Below are positions 27,008-36,257 of a stretch of DNA of 64,000 nucleotides, in pieces. Source of the stretch: Marinobacterium litorale DSM 23545 (GTDB taxonomy: Bacteria > Pseudomonadota > Gammaproteobacteria > Pseudomonadales > Balneatricaceae); the NCBI RefSeq assembly GCF_000428985.1, contig NZ_AUAZ01000011.1, positions 62,001 to 126,000 of the forward strand, given 5' to 3'. The translations under genes were made by a program, and so were the position numbers. The notes beneath the pieces were generated by a model that was given only the letters and a program-made list of their open reading frames with translations, did no database searches and was not told the DNA's origin. The first letter of the stretch is position 1, and the number at the start of each line of letters is the position of its first letter.

Positions 27008-27976
27008 ATGGGATTGGCATTAACCGCCCTGGTGGGTGGATTGGTCGTTCTGGTCTGGAGCGCCGGGCGCTTTGTGGAAGGCGCGGCGGCCACGGCGCGG
27101 CATTTTGGTATGTCGGCCCTGCTGATCGGCATGGTGGTGGTAGGTTTTGGCACCTCGGCCCCGGAGATGCTGGTTTCTGCACTGGCCTCTCTACAGGGCA
27201 ACCCCGGTATCGCGTTGGGTAACGCCTACGGCTCCAATATCACCAATATCGCTTTGATTCTGGGGGTAACGGCACTGATCAGTCCCATCGCGGTACACTC
27301 TCGGATCTTAAGCCGTGAGCTACCGCTGCTCAGCGGTATAACCCTGTTTGCCGCCTGGCTGCTCTGGGATGGTTTTCTGAGTCGTATGGATGCGGTTCTG
27401 CTATTGGGTGCGTTTGGCCTGCTGATGGCCTGGACCATCCGGGCAGGCACGAAAAGCCAGGATGACGCGCTGCAGAGCGAGATGGAGCAGGAGCTGGTGG
27501 AACATGAACTACCGCTACGCAAGGCGGTGTTCTGGCTGGTGCTGGGCCTGATCCTGTTGATCGCCAGCTCCCGTGCGCTGGTCTGGGGCGCGGTGGAGAT
27601 CGCCCTGGCGTTGGGTGTCAGCGATCTGATCATCGGTTTAACGATCGTGGCGATCGGTACCTCGCTGCCGGAGCTGGCCTCGTCCATCATCGCTGCCCGC
27701 CGGGGCGAGCATGATATTGCCCTGGGCAACATCATTGGCTCCAACCTGTTCAATACCCTGGCCGTGGTGGGGATCGCCGGTGCCATCAGCCCGATGGCAG
27801 TGGTGCCCGAAGTTCTGTCGCGGGATATGCCGGTGATGATTGCGCTGACCTTTTCCCTGTTTCTCTTTGGCTACGGCTTCAAGCGGATGGGGCGGATCAA
27901 CCGCTTGGAGGGCGGCATCCTGCTGGCCGCCTATGGAGCCTACACGCTCTACCTGGTCAGCGGGCAGTTTGCCTAG
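27008..27976 (+). CDS. CaCA-family sodium/calcium (cation) antiporter, YrbG-like
   Basis: A 322-residue membrane protein with two homologous alpha repeats, the hallmark of the Ca2+:cation antiporter family: FGTSAPEMLVSALASLQGNPG...GNAYGSNITNIALILG in the first half and IGTSLPELASSIIAARRGEHDIALGNIIGSNLFNTLAVVG in the second. The acidic residues in both repeats that bind the cation are present. It is divergent from the arsenic operon and has no obvious partner gene. A link to arsenic is not supported. Confidence 0.9.
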   Translation: MGLALTALVGGLVVLVWSAGRFVEGAAATARHFGMSALLIGMVVVGFGTSAPEMLVSALASLQGNPGIALGNAYGSNITNIALILGVTALISPIAVHSRILSRELPLLSGITLFAAWLLWDGFLSRMDAVLLLGAFGLLMAWTIRAGTKSQDDALQSEMEQELVEHELPLRKAVFWLVLGLILLIASSRALVWGAVEIALALGVSDLIIGLTIVAIGTSLPELASSIIAARRGEHDIALGNIIGSNLFNTLAVVGIAGAISPMAVVPEVLSRDMPVMIALTFSLFLFGYGFKRMGRINRLEGGILLAAYGAYTLYLVSGQFA

Positions 27977-28043
27977 CGGTAGGGCGTCCATCATCTGAGC
28001 GTCTATCTTTAACATCAGACTGACCTGATGTGTGGGAGGGGCG

Positions 28044-29237
28044 ATGAAAGCGGAGCAGTTTCTGGCAACGCTGGCCGAGCAGAGTGAGCAGCTCAAACGT
28101 GAAGGACTCTACAAGCAGGAACGTCAGATCGCTTCGGCCCAGGCCCAGGAGATCACGCTCGGTGGCGGGCGTCAGGTGATCAACTTCTGCGCCAACAACT
28201 ACCTGGGGCTGGCCGATCATCCGGCGCTGATAGAGGCCGCCAAGCAGGGGCTGGATGAACACGGTTTTGGCATGGCCTCTGTGCGTTTTATCTGCGGCAC
28301 TCAGGATATCCACAAGCAGTTGGAGCAACGTCTGGCTGACTTTCTTGGGATGGAAGACAGTATCCTCTATTCCTCCTGCTTTGATGCCAACGGCGGGCTG
28401 TTCGAAACTCTGCTTGGGGAAGAGGATGCGGTAATCAGTGATGCACTGAATCATGCCAGCATTATCGATGGCGTGCGCTTGAGTAAGGCGCAGCGCTATC
28501 GTTATGCCAACAACGATATGGCCGAGCTTGAGCAGCAGCTCAAGGCAACGCAGGATTGCCGGGTACGGTTGATCGCCACCGACGGTGTGTTCTCCATGGA
28601 TGGTGTTATTGCCGACCTGCCGGCGATCTGTGACCTGGCCGAGCGCTATGATGCGCTGGTGATGGTGGATGATTCTCATGCCGTTGGCTTTGTGGGCGAT
28701 ACGGGGCGAGGCACACCGGAGTATCACGGCGTAACCGACCGCATCGATATCCTGACCGGTACCTTTGGTAAGGCGCTCGGCGGTGCGTCGGGTGGCTATA
28801 CCGCTGCGAGAAAAGAGATCGTCGACTGGCTTCGACAGCGTTCACGGCCCTATCTGTTTTCCAATTCGCTGGCGCCGCCCATCGTGCAGGCCACACTGGC
28901 ATCGCTGGCGTTGGTTGAGTCCCAGGGTGGTGAGCTGCGTAAGCAACTGAAAACGAACAGCGCCTACTTCAGAGGCGAAATGGCCAGTGCCGGATTTACC
29001 CTCGGTGGTGCTGATCATCCGATTATCCCGGTGATGATCGGTGATGCAGCGCTGGCCGGTGCCATGGCTGAAAAACTGCTGGAAGAGGGTATCTATGTGA
29101 TCGGGTTCTCCTACCCAGTGGTGCCCATGGGGCAGGCACGGATCAGAACCCAGATGTCCGCGACCCATACCCGGGAGCAATTGGATCGGGCCATTGAGGC
29201 ATTTTCTCGGATTGGCCGTGAGTTGGGGGTGATCTGA
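28044..29237 (+). CDS. kbl: Glycine C-acetyltransferase (2-amino-3-ketobutyrate CoA ligase)
   Basis: A 397-residue alpha-oxoamine synthase. Motifs: [22 protein letters not shown] at the N-terminus, [24 protein letters not shown] for PLP ring stacking, and [18 protein letters not shown] containing the PLP lysine. It cleaves 2-amino-3-ketobutyrate with CoA to glycine and acetyl-CoA. The ATG at 28044 has a GGGAGGGG site; an extension to 28032 is possible but weaker. Its stop shares bases with the tdh start (TGATG), so the two threonine-degradation steps are coupled. Confidence 0.96.
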   Translation: MKAEQFLATLAEQSEQLKREGLYKQERQIASAQAQEITLGGGRQVINFCANNYLGLADHPALIEAAKQGLDEHGFGMASVRFICGTQDIHKQLEQRLADFLGMEDSILYSSCFDANGGLFETLLGEEDAVISDALNHASIIDGVRLSKAQRYRYANNDMAELEQQLKATQDCRVRLIATDGVFSMDGVIADLPAICDLAERYDALVMVDDSHAVGFVGDTGRGTPEYHGVTDRIDILTGTFGKALGGASGGYTAARKEIVDWLRQRSRPYLFSNSLAPPIVQATLASLALVESQGGELRKQLKTNSAYFRGEMASAGFTLGGADHPIIPVMIGDAALAGAMAEKLLEEGIYVIGFSYPVVPMGQARIRTQMSATHTREQLDRAIEAFSRIGRELGVI

Positions 29238-30265
29238 TGCGGGCACTGGCAAAGCTTCACCCGGAGCAGGGCATATGGCTGCATACCACCCAGCGGCCCA
29301 AGGTGGGTCACAATGATCTGCTGATCAAGATCCACAAGAGCGCGATCTGCGGTACCGATGTGCATATCTACAACTGGGATGACTGGGCCCGTAAAACCAT
29401 CCCGCTTGGCATGACGGTGGGGCATGAGTACGTGGGTGAAGTGGTGGAGATCGGATCCGAGGTAGAGGGCTTCTCAATCGGCGACCGCGTCTCCGGTGAA
29501 GGTCATATTACCTGTGGCCACTGTCGTAACTGCCGTGCGGGCCGACGCCATCTGTGTCGCAATGCGGTGGGGGTGGGCGTAAACCGTCCGGGGGCCTTTG
29601 CCGAATATCTGGCAATTCCTGCTATCAACGCGTTCAAAATTCCGGAGAATATATCGGATGACCTGGCGGCTATTTTCGATCCCTACGGCAATGCCCTGCA
29701 CACGGCGCTTTCATTCGATCTGGTGGGCGAGGATGTGCTGGTCACCGGTGCCGGTCCCATCGGCATTATGGCGGCGGCCATCGCGCTGCACGTGGGCGCG
29801 CGGCATGTGGTGTTAACTGATGTGAACCCCTATCGGTTGGGACTCGCCCGACGTATGGGGGTTATTCATACGGTCAATGTGGCGGAACAGTCGCTGGACG
29901 GAAAAATGCGTGAGCTGCAGATGAGCGAAGGGTTCGATGTGGGGCTGGAGATGTCCGGCGCGGAACCGGCGTTTCGTTCTATGTTGAGCGCCATGAATCA
30001 CGGTGGCAAGATTGCCATGCTGGGGATTCCCACCGCTGATATGGCTATCGACTGGACCGAAGTGATCTTCAAGGGGCTGATTATCAAGGGAATCTACGGG
30101 CGAGAGATGTTTGAGACCTGGTACAAAATGGCCTCGGTGATTCAGTCCGGCCTCAACCTGGCTCCGATCATTACCCATCGTTTTGCCATCGACGATTTTC
30201 AGCAGGGGTTCGATGTCATGCGCTCGGGCGAATCCGGTAAGGTAATACTGGAGTGGCCGGGCTAG
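29237..30265 (+). CDS. tdh: L-threonine 3-dehydrogenase
   Basis: A 342-residue zinc-dependent medium-chain dehydrogenase. Catalytic-zinc residues lie in [14 protein letters not shown] and [10 protein letters not shown]. The structural zinc lobe [15 protein letters not shown] has four cysteines. The NAD site is [17 protein letters not shown]. It oxidises threonine to 2-amino-3-ketobutyrate, the substrate of the adjacent Kbl. The start overlaps the kbl stop. Confidence 0.96.
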   Translation: MRALAKLHPEQGIWLHTTQRPKVGHNDLLIKIHKSAICGTDVHIYNWDDWARKTIPLGMTVGHEYVGEVVEIGSEVEGFSIGDRVSGEGHITCGHCRNCRAGRRHLCRNAVGVGVNRPGAFAEYLAIPAINAFKIPENISDDLAAIFDPYGNALHTALSFDLVGEDVLVTGAGPIGIMAAAIALHVGARHVVLTDVNPYRLGLARRMGVIHTVNVAEQSLDGKMRELQMSEGFDVGLEMSGAEPAFRSMLSAMNHGGKIAMLGIPTADMAIDWTEVIFKGLIIKGIYGREMFETWYKMASVIQSGLNLAPIITHRFAIDDFQQGFDVMRSGESGKVILEWPG

Positions 30266-30285
30266 CGCCTGGCCACTTTCTCCTC
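30252..30285 (+). terminator. Probable terminator at the end of tdh
   Basis: AGTGGCC (30252-30258) pairs with GGCCACT (30271-30277) across the tdh stop, followed by a pyrimidine-rich TTCTCCTC tail. It separates tdh from the convergent flavoprotein gene. Confidence 0.5.
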
Positions 30286-30293
30286 AATCCGGG

Positions 30294-32030
30294 TCAGTCG
30301 ATCTTGCATTCGTAGTCAGTGGCGCCGGCGGCGTGACGGCCCGCAATATAACCAAAGGTCATGGCCGGTCCCAGGTTGATCCCGCCAGACGGGTAGAAGC
30401 CACCCATCACGCTGGCCATATCGGTCCCCGCCGCATAGAGGCCCGGGATTGCTTCACCGGCACTGTTGAGTACCTGCGCCTGAGCGTTGGTCTGAAGCCC
30501 GGCAAAGGTGCCAAAGCTGCCTGGCTGCACTTTCACCGCATAGAAAGGCCCGTTCTCGATCGGTGCAACACAGGGGTTTGGCCCTGAGTTGAGCGGATCA
30601 CCCTGCTTGCGGTTGAACGGCGTGGTGCCACGCCCAAACTCTGGATCTTCGCCACGGCGGGCGTTGTCGTTAAAGGTCTTGATCGTGGCGGTTAAGCCTT
30701 CCGGATCGATACCGCAGACGTTCGCCAGTTCCTGGATCGTTTTCGCGCGCTTCAGGTAGCCACTGCGCACGGCGGGACCAACCGGCAGCGGGAAGGGGCG
30801 TGAGTAGCCCAGTCCGTAACGGCGCTGGAAGTGATGGTCACAGATCAGCCAGGAGGCGACCTCTTCACCTTCAGGGGCCGCCGCAATCATGGCCGAGGTA
30901 TAGTCGTAGTAGCCGTTCGCTTCATTGCAGAACCGTTTACCGGTGGAAACGACGCCGATAATCCCGGGCTTGCCGCGATCGATAATGTGAGGGAAGTGAC
31001 CCACGCTGCCATCCGGGTAGGGGATTTTCGAGACCGGGGCCCAGGCCGCAGCAGAAGCGACATCGGTGACCAGCTCGCCACCGACCGACTCTCCCAGCGT
31101 GAGACCGTCGCCGGAGCAGCTCTTGGGTGGTAGCGCCAAGTGCTCATGCCCGGTGGGTGTGCGTGGGAACAGCGCTTTACGTCGATCAATATCATTGGGG
31201 AAACCACCCGCTGCCAACACCACACCCTTAGCGGCGTTGATAGCTACCATACCTTCCTTGGTTTGCACCAGTGCGCCTGTGACTCTGTCGCCATCGAAGA
31301 TCAGTTCGTTGGCCGGCGCGGATTCGATCATCTGCACGCCAAGTTTTTCGGCAGATTTAGCCAGTCGGCCGATCAGTGCCACCCCGTTGACCAGGTGCAT
31401 GGCACGGCCATGGCGGGTCAGATCCCACAGGTGACGTAAAAAGCGCTTGTTGACGTGGATAAAGGACTTCAGCGAACGGGTCATGGTCAAGAAGGCCATC
31501 AGGTCTGGCCCTGCCATGATCGGCATCCCCAGGAACGAGGTCTCACGCATGGTTTTGCGCAGCCGCTTCAACAGTGGTCCGATTTTACGCGCATCATAGG
31601 GTGCGGCGATCACCTGATGGCCCTGGGTTGCGGCACCCGGTGTATTGCCGTGCATATCGGGAATCGCGTTGCCATCGACAAACTGCAGCTCGGTTCGCTG
31701 CTCAAAGAACGCCACCATGTAGGGGCAGTTATCGAGGAATGCATCCACCCGTTCGGGGTTGTAGCGATCACCGAGTTCATTCTTCAGGTAGGTGCGAGGC
31801 TGTTGCGGGTCCTCCTTGATCCCGGCGCGCCGAGCGAGCGGGTTACCCGGAACCCACATCCAACCGCCGGACCAGGCACTGGCGCCACCTAAGGTTTCGT
31901 CCTTTTCCACAACGACCACTTTAAGGCCGTGCGATGCAGCGGTAACGGCGGCAGAGAGCCCGGCAGCACCGGATCCGACGACGAGCAAGTCACAACTGAT
32001 CTGGCTTGATGTGGTGTTCTGGCTTTTCAC
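30294..32030 (-). CDS. FAD-dependent oxidoreductase of the fumarate reductase/3-ketosteroid delta-1-dehydrogenase family
   Basis: A 578-residue flavoprotein. The N-terminal Rossmann motif is DLLVVGSGAAGLSAAVTAASHGLKVVVVEK (GSGAAG at 19-24). The C-terminal FAD segment reads PGLYAAGTDMASVMGGFYPSGGINLGPAMTFGYIAGRHAA. The intervening cap domain is like that of KstD and similar soluble dehydrogenases that form a C=C bond or reduce one. No signal peptide is seen. There are no steroid-degradation neighbours, so the substrate is unknown. Confidence 0.85.
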   Translation of the reverse strand: MKSQNTTSSQISCDLLVVGSGAAGLSAAVTAASHGLKVVVVEKDETLGGASAWSGGWMWVPGNPLARRAGIKEDPQQPRTYLKNELGDRYNPERVDAFLDNCPYMVAFFEQRTELQFVDGNAIPDMHGNTPGAATQGHQVIAAPYDARKIGPLLKRLRKTMRETSFLGMPIMAGPDLMAFLTMTRSLKSFIHVNKRFLRHLWDLTRHGRAMHLVNGVALIGRLAKSAEKLGVQMIESAPANELIFDGDRVTGALVQTKEGMVAINAAKGVVLAAGGFPNDIDRRKALFPRTPTGHEHLALPPKSCSGDGLTLGESVGGELVTDVASAAAWAPVSKIPYPDGSVGHFPHIIDRGKPGIIGVVSTGKRFCNEANGYYDYTSAMIAAAPEGEEVASWLICDHHFQRRYGLGYSRPFPLPVGPAVRSGYLKRAKTIQELANVCGIDPEGLTATIKTFNDNARRGEDPEFGRGTTPFNRKQGDPLNSGPNPCVAPIENGPFYAVKVQPGSFGTFAGLQTNAQAQVLNSAGEAIPGLYAAGTDMASVMGGFYPSGGINLGPAMTFGYIAGRHAAGATDYECKID

Positions 32031-32155
32031 AGTGATCGACCTTTGGGAATGTGGATTTTATTTATTGGGATATTAATCAAAAACTGAACAAAGTTCTAGT
32101 AATTGATTTTGGCGCTAGGGAGGACCAGTCCAGGTCGGGTCATTGCGGAAGGGGA

Positions 32156-32192
32156 AGAAAAAAGAAAACCCGACTCTGTTAAAAATCGGGCT
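32156..32192 (-). terminator. Possible intrinsic terminator for the VOC gene
   Basis: On the minus strand CCCGATTTTTAACAGAGTCGGG folds into a five-base stem and is followed by the T-rich TTTTCTTTTTTC. It lies about 130 bases past the VOC stop codon. The stem is short, so the call is modest. Confidence 0.4.
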
Positions 32193-32324
32193 CAAGCTGA
32201 CAAGTCAGTGTTCAGCGAGTCTGTCAGTCGACGGTCACGCTGCGCCGGTCCTGCTTCTGTGACCGGCGACACATTGTACTCGACAGCTCATGACAGTAAT
32301 AAGTCAGCAGTATCGAGGCATGGT

Positions 32325-32753
32325 CTACGTCGCAAACAGCGTTTCCAGATTTTTGAATGCCTTGATCTCAATGGCATTATCGGACGGATCAAGAAAAAAC
32401 ATAGTAGCCTGCTCGCCCACTTCTCCCTTGAACCGGATATAGGGTTCGATAACGAACTCTGTGCCAGCCGCTTTCAGCTTGTTGGCCAGGGCTTCCCACT
32501 CAGCCATAGGTAATACCACACCAAAATGTTTGGCCGGCACCTTATGGTTATCCACAGTGCTGAGCGCCTCGCACCCGCACTCTTCAGGCGCCACATGGGC
32601 CACTATCTGATGGCCATAGAAGTTGAAATCACACCACTTGCCCGGCGCGCTGCGGCCCTCGCTGCAACCAAGTACCTCGGTATAAAAACGGCGGGCTTGC
32701 TCCAGGTCTCGGACCGGAAATGCCAGGTGGAATGGATGAATTGTCTGGTTCAT
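32325..32753 (-). CDS. VOC-superfamily (glyoxalase/dioxygenase-like) protein
   Basis: A 142-residue protein with two beta-alpha-beta-beta-beta repeats. [25 protein letters not shown] opens the first repeat and supplies a metal His. KHFGVVL opens the second, and [15 protein letters not shown] ends with the usual metal Glu. VOC enzymes include glyoxalases, extradiol dioxygenases and antibiotic-binding proteins. This one resembles stand-alone members annotated only as glyoxalase family. It lies upstream of and divergent from clpB. Confidence 0.85.
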   Translation of the reverse strand: MNQTIHPFHLAFPVRDLEQARRFYTEVLGCSEGRSAPGKWCDFNFYGHQIVAHVAPEECGCEALSTVDNHKVPAKHFGVVLPMAEWEALANKLKAAGTEFVIEPYIRFKGEVGEQATMFFLDPSDNAIEIKAFKNLETLFAT

Positions 32754-32856
32754 ATGACCTCCTGCGGGTAGTTATCTGCTGGTTAGTCTAACGCGCTTAT
32801 GGCAGTCTTTCCGCGAAAACTTATATGCGCTCTGGCTAATTTTTATACGGTTGGCT

Positions 32857-32885
32857 CTTGAAGACTGGGGAAACTACCCTCATTT
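32857..32885 (+). promoter_or_regulatory. Sigma-32 (heat-shock) promoter of clpB
   Basis: CTTGAAG, 13 bases, then CCCTCATTT matches the E. coli RpoH pattern CTTGAAA-N11-16-CCCCATNT. It lies about 60 bases upstream of the clpB ATG, which has an AAAAGGAGAG ribosome site. Confidence 0.8.
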
Positions 32886-32946
32886 ACAGGGGTAACAGAG
32901 AAATACCGGAGTCCTTTCCGGCGCACTGAGTTCAAAAGGAGAGCCT

Positions 32947-35523
32947 ATGCGTCCCGATAAATTCACCTCCAAACTCCAGGAGGCCCTGGCCGATGCTCAA
33001 TCACTGGCAATCGGCAAAGACCACAACATGATCGAGCCGATCCACCTGCTCGCTGCTTTCCTCGAGCAGCGTGGTGGATCCGTGCGCCCGATTCTTAAAC
33101 AGGCGGGTGCCGAGATGGGCTCGCTGACCCGCAAGATCGGTGAAGCGATTGAACGTCTGCCGGTGGTCTCCAGCCCCGATGGCGAGATCCGCCTGTCCCA
33201 GAACATGGCACGTCTGTTCAACCTCACCGACAAGATGGCCCAGAAGCGTGGCGACCAGTTTGTAGCCAGCGAGCTGGTTCTGTTGGCGATGCTGGAAGAT
33301 AAGGGCGATACCAGCAAGGTACTGAAAGAGGCCGGTGTTACCCGTGAGTCGCTGCAGGCCGCTATTGAAAATGTGCGCGGTGGCGAAGCGGTGACCGATC
33401 CGAACGCCGAGGAGAGCCGTCAGGCGCTGGATAAGTATTGCATCGACATGACCGAGCGTGCCGAGTCCGGCAAGCTGGACCCGGTGATCGGCCGTGACGA
33501 TGAGATCCGCCGTACCATTCAGGTGCTGCAGCGTCGTACCAAGAATAACCCGGTGCTGATCGGTGAGCCCGGTGTGGGTAAAACCGCCATCGTCGAAGGC
33601 CTGGCGCAGCGTATCGTCAACGGCGAGGTGCCGGAAGGCCTGAAGCACAAGCGCGTGCTGGCGCTGGATATGGGTTCGCTGATCGCCGGTGCCAAGTTTC
33701 GTGGCGAGTTCGAGGAGCGCCTGAAGGGTGTGCTGAACGAGCTGGCGAAGCAGGAAGGCCAGATCATCCTGTTTATCGACGAGCTGCACACCATGGTCGG
33801 TGCCGGTAAGGCCGAGGGTGCCATGGATGCCGGGAACATGCTCAAGCCCGCATTGGCCCGTGGCGAGCTGCACTGCGTGGGTGCGACAACGCTGGACGAA
33901 TACCGCCAGTATGTGGAAAAAGATGCGGCGCTTGAACGCCGTTTCCAGAAGGTGATCGTCGATGAGCCGTCCGAGGAGGACACCATCGCCATCCTGCGTG
34001 GTCTGAAAGAGCGCTATGAAGTGCACCATGCCGTGGATATCACCGACCCGGCGATCATCGCGGCGGCCAAGCTGAGCCAGCGCTACATCACCGACCGTCA
34101 GCTGCCGGACAAAGCGATCGACCTGATCGACGAAGCGGCTTCCCGCATCCGTATGGAGATGGACTCCAAGCCGGAGGAAATGGACCGTCTCGACCGCCGT
34201 CTGATCCAGCTGAAGATGGAGCGTGAGGCGCTGAAGAAAGAGAAGGATGAGGCGTCCCGCAAACGTCTGGGTGAGCTGGAAGGCCACATCGCCGAGCTGG
34301 AAAAAGAGTACTCCGACTTCGAGGAGATCTGGAAAGCCGAGAAGGCCACCCTGCAGGGGGCGGCTCAGGTCAAAGAGCAGCTCGATCAGGCCCGCATCGA
34401 AATGGAGCAGGCTCGCCGAGCCGGTGACCTGGGTAAGATGTCTGAGCTGCAGTACGGCAAGATTCCGGAGCTGGAAAAGCAGCTTCAGGCTGCCGACAGC
34501 GCCGAGCAGACCCAGACCGAACACCAGTTGCTGCGTAACAAGGTGACCGAAGAGGAGGTGGCCGAGGTCGTCTCCCGCTGGACCGGCATCCCGGTGGCGA
34601 AGATGCTCGAAGGCGAACGTGAAAAATTGCTGCGGATGGAAGATGCGCTGCATCAGCGTGTGGTCGGCCAGGATGAAGCGATCACCGCCGTCTCCAACGC
34701 CGTGCGTCGTTCACGTGCCGGTCTTGCCGACCCGAACCGCCCCAATGGCTCCTTCCTGTTCCTGGGACCAACCGGTGTGGGTAAAACCGAACTGTGTAAA
34801 TCGTTGGCCAGCTTCCTGTTCGATACCGAAGAGGCGATGGTACGCATCGATATGTCCGAGTTCATGGAGAAACATTCCGTGGCTCGCCTGATCGGTGCGC
34901 CTCCCGGCTATGTCGGGTATGAAGAGGGCGGTTACCTGACCGAAGCGGTGCGCCGCAAGCCGTACTCCGTGCTGCTGCTCGACGAGGTGGAAAAGGCCCA
35001 CCCGGATGTGTTCAACATCCTGCTGCAGGTGCTGGAAGATGGCCGCCTGACCGATGGTCAGGGCCGCACCGTGGACTTCCGCAACACCATCGTGGTCATG
35101 ACCTCCAACCTGGGTTCGGATCTGATCCAGAACTACACCGAGGACGACGACTACGATCTGATGAAAAAGGCGGTGATGGAGGCGGTGGGCACCCACTTCC
35201 GTCCGGAGGTGATCAACCGCATCGACGAGGTGGTGGTTTTCCACAGCCTGCGTAAGAGCCAGGTGGCCGGCATAGCCAACATTCAGCTGGAGCGTCTGCG
35301 CAAACGTCTGGCTGAGCGTGACCTGACCCTGAGCCTGACCAGCACCGCGCTGGACAAGCTGGTGGAGGTTGGCTTCGAGCCGATCTACGGTGCGCGCCCG
35401 CTCAAGCGTGCGATCCAGCAGTGGATAGAGAACCCGCTGGCACAGAAAATCCTCTCTGGTGACTACGCGCCGGGTACCGAGGTTGGTGTGGATGTGGAAG
35501 CCGGAGAGTTTGTGTTCCGCTAA
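32947..35523 (+). CDS. clpB: ATP-dependent disaggregase ClpB
   Basis: An 858-residue Hsp100 protein, full length. It has an N-terminal Clp repeat domain (1-145), AAA1 with Walker A GEPGVGKT (206-213), a coiled-coil middle domain (about 400-525, [43 protein letters not shown]-type heptads), AAA2 with GPTGVGKT (608-615), and a C-terminal D2-small domain. It threads aggregated proteins with DnaK. Transcription is probably from the RpoH-type promoter upstream, and a strong terminator follows. Confidence 0.98.
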   Translation: MRPDKFTSKLQEALADAQSLAIGKDHNMIEPIHLLAAFLEQRGGSVRPILKQAGAEMGSLTRKIGEAIERLPVVSSPDGEIRLSQNMARLFNLTDKMAQKRGDQFVASELVLLAMLEDKGDTSKVLKEAGVTRESLQAAIENVRGGEAVTDPNAEESRQALDKYCIDMTERAESGKLDPVIGRDDEIRRTIQVLQRRTKNNPVLIGEPGVGKTAIVEGLAQRIVNGEVPEGLKHKRVLALDMGSLIAGAKFRGEFEERLKGVLNELAKQEGQIILFIDELHTMVGAGKAEGAMDAGNMLKPALARGELHCVGATTLDEYRQYVEKDAALERRFQKVIVDEPSEEDTIAILRGLKERYEVHHAVDITDPAIIAAAKLSQRYITDRQLPDKAIDLIDEAASRIRMEMDSKPEEMDRLDRRLIQLKMEREALKKEKDEASRKRLGELEGHIAELEKEYSDFEEIWKAEKATLQGAAQVKEQLDQARIEMEQARRAGDLGKMSELQYGKIPELEKQLQAADSAEQTQTEHQLLRNKVTEEEVAEVVSRWTGIPVAKMLEGEREKLLRMEDALHQRVVGQDEAITAVSNAVRRSRAGLADPNRPNGSFLFLGPTGVGKTELCKSLASFLFDTEEAMVRIDMSEFMEKHSVARLIGAPPGYVGYEEGGYLTEAVRRKPYSVLLLDEVEKAHPDVFNILLQVLEDGRLTDGQGRTVDFRNTIVVMTSNLGSDLIQNYTEDDDYDLMKKAVMEAVGTHFRPEVINRIDEVVVFHSLRKSQVAGIANIQLERLRKRLAERDLTLSLTSTALDKLVEVGFEPIYGARPLKRAIQQWIENPLAQKILSGDYAPGTEVGVDVEAGEFVFR

Positions 35524-35547
35524 GCTGAATTACAGCGACGACTGAGT

Positions 35548-35585
35548 AAAGAGCCTGCCGAGTGATCGGTGGGCTCTTTTTGTTT
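35548..35585 (+). terminator. Intrinsic terminator of clpB
   Basis: AAAGAGCC pairs with GGGCTCTTTT around an imperfect CTGCCGAGTGATCGGTG loop and is followed by TTTTTGTTT. It lies 25 bases after the clpB stop. Confidence 0.9.
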
Positions 35586-35673
35586 GATCTACAGCCTCAC
35601 CTGGCGGCCTGAGATAACTTGACTATAGTGTCAGTAAATTAATAGCCATCTAATAAGAAAGGGAATTCATCCC

Positions 35674-36234
35674 ATGCTGAAGGCGGTGAAAATCCTGCTG
35701 ATACTTGGGCTTCTTGGTCTCGCGACCGTGTTGGCCTGGGGGGTTACCGATAAGGCACTGCATATTACCTCCGATGCTGCATTCTGCGGCAGCTGTCACA
35801 GCATGGTGCCGATGCAGATCTCTTTTCTTAACAGCAGTCACGGTGGGCGCTCCACCACCGGTGTCGAAGTGCTGTGCACCGACTGTCACCTGCCCCACGA
35901 CAGCACCGTCAATTACCTCTACATGAAAGCACGCAACGGCGCCTGGGATGTCTGGAAGGAGTTTGTCATCGGCGCCGACGATGTGGATTGGCATGCCAAG
36001 CGTGAACGCGCTCACGAGTACGTGTATGAGTCCGGCTGCCTCAAATGTCATAACGGTCTCGAGCGCGGCAGCGAAAGCAACAGTGTCCAGTTCGTCGCCC
36101 ACAAGCCCTATTTTCAGGGCGCGGTCGATAAGACCTGCATCGACTGCCATAACGTGGGCCACCGGGATTTGACTCAGGCGTTGTTGACCCACGAACGCCT
36201 GAATCGTCCACCCTCTGTTACCGCTAACCCCTGA
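35674..36234 (+). CDS. NapC/NrfH-family tetraheme c-type cytochrome (quinol dehydrogenase type)
   Basis: The 186-residue protein has an N-terminal membrane anchor (residues 3-22, KAVKILLILGLLGLATVLAW) and four CxxCH heme sites at C38, C68, C122 and C155. Size and arrangement fit NapC/NrfH-type cytochromes, which take electrons from menaquinol or ubiquinol and pass them to a periplasmic partner. The next gene, 24 bases downstream, is an octaheme cytochrome, its likely partner. The motif FCGSCHSMVPMQISFLNSSH around heme 1 is typical of the NrfH subgroup. Confidence 0.9.
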   Translation: MLKAVKILLILGLLGLATVLAWGVTDKALHITSDAAFCGSCHSMVPMQISFLNSSHGGRSTTGVEVLCTDCHLPHDSTVNYLYMKARNGAWDVWKEFVIGADDVDWHAKRERAHEYVYESGCLKCHNGLERGSESNSVQFVAHKPYFQGAVDKTCIDCHNVGHRDLTQALLTHERLNRPPSVTANP

Positions 36235-36257
36235 ACAATAAGAAAAAGGATGTGCCC

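Noticed and set aside
30294-32030. Steroid degradation locus suggested by the KstD-like flavoprotein
   Set aside because: No other steroid catabolism genes are nearby; the family is broad.
32103-32513. 136-codon plus-strand frame between the flavoprotein and VOC genes
   Set aside because: It has no ribosome site and its second half is antisense to the VOC gene.
33001-34653. 550-residue minus-strand open frame
   Set aside because: It is the reverse of clpB, with His/Leu/Gln-rich shadow composition; clpB is unambiguous.
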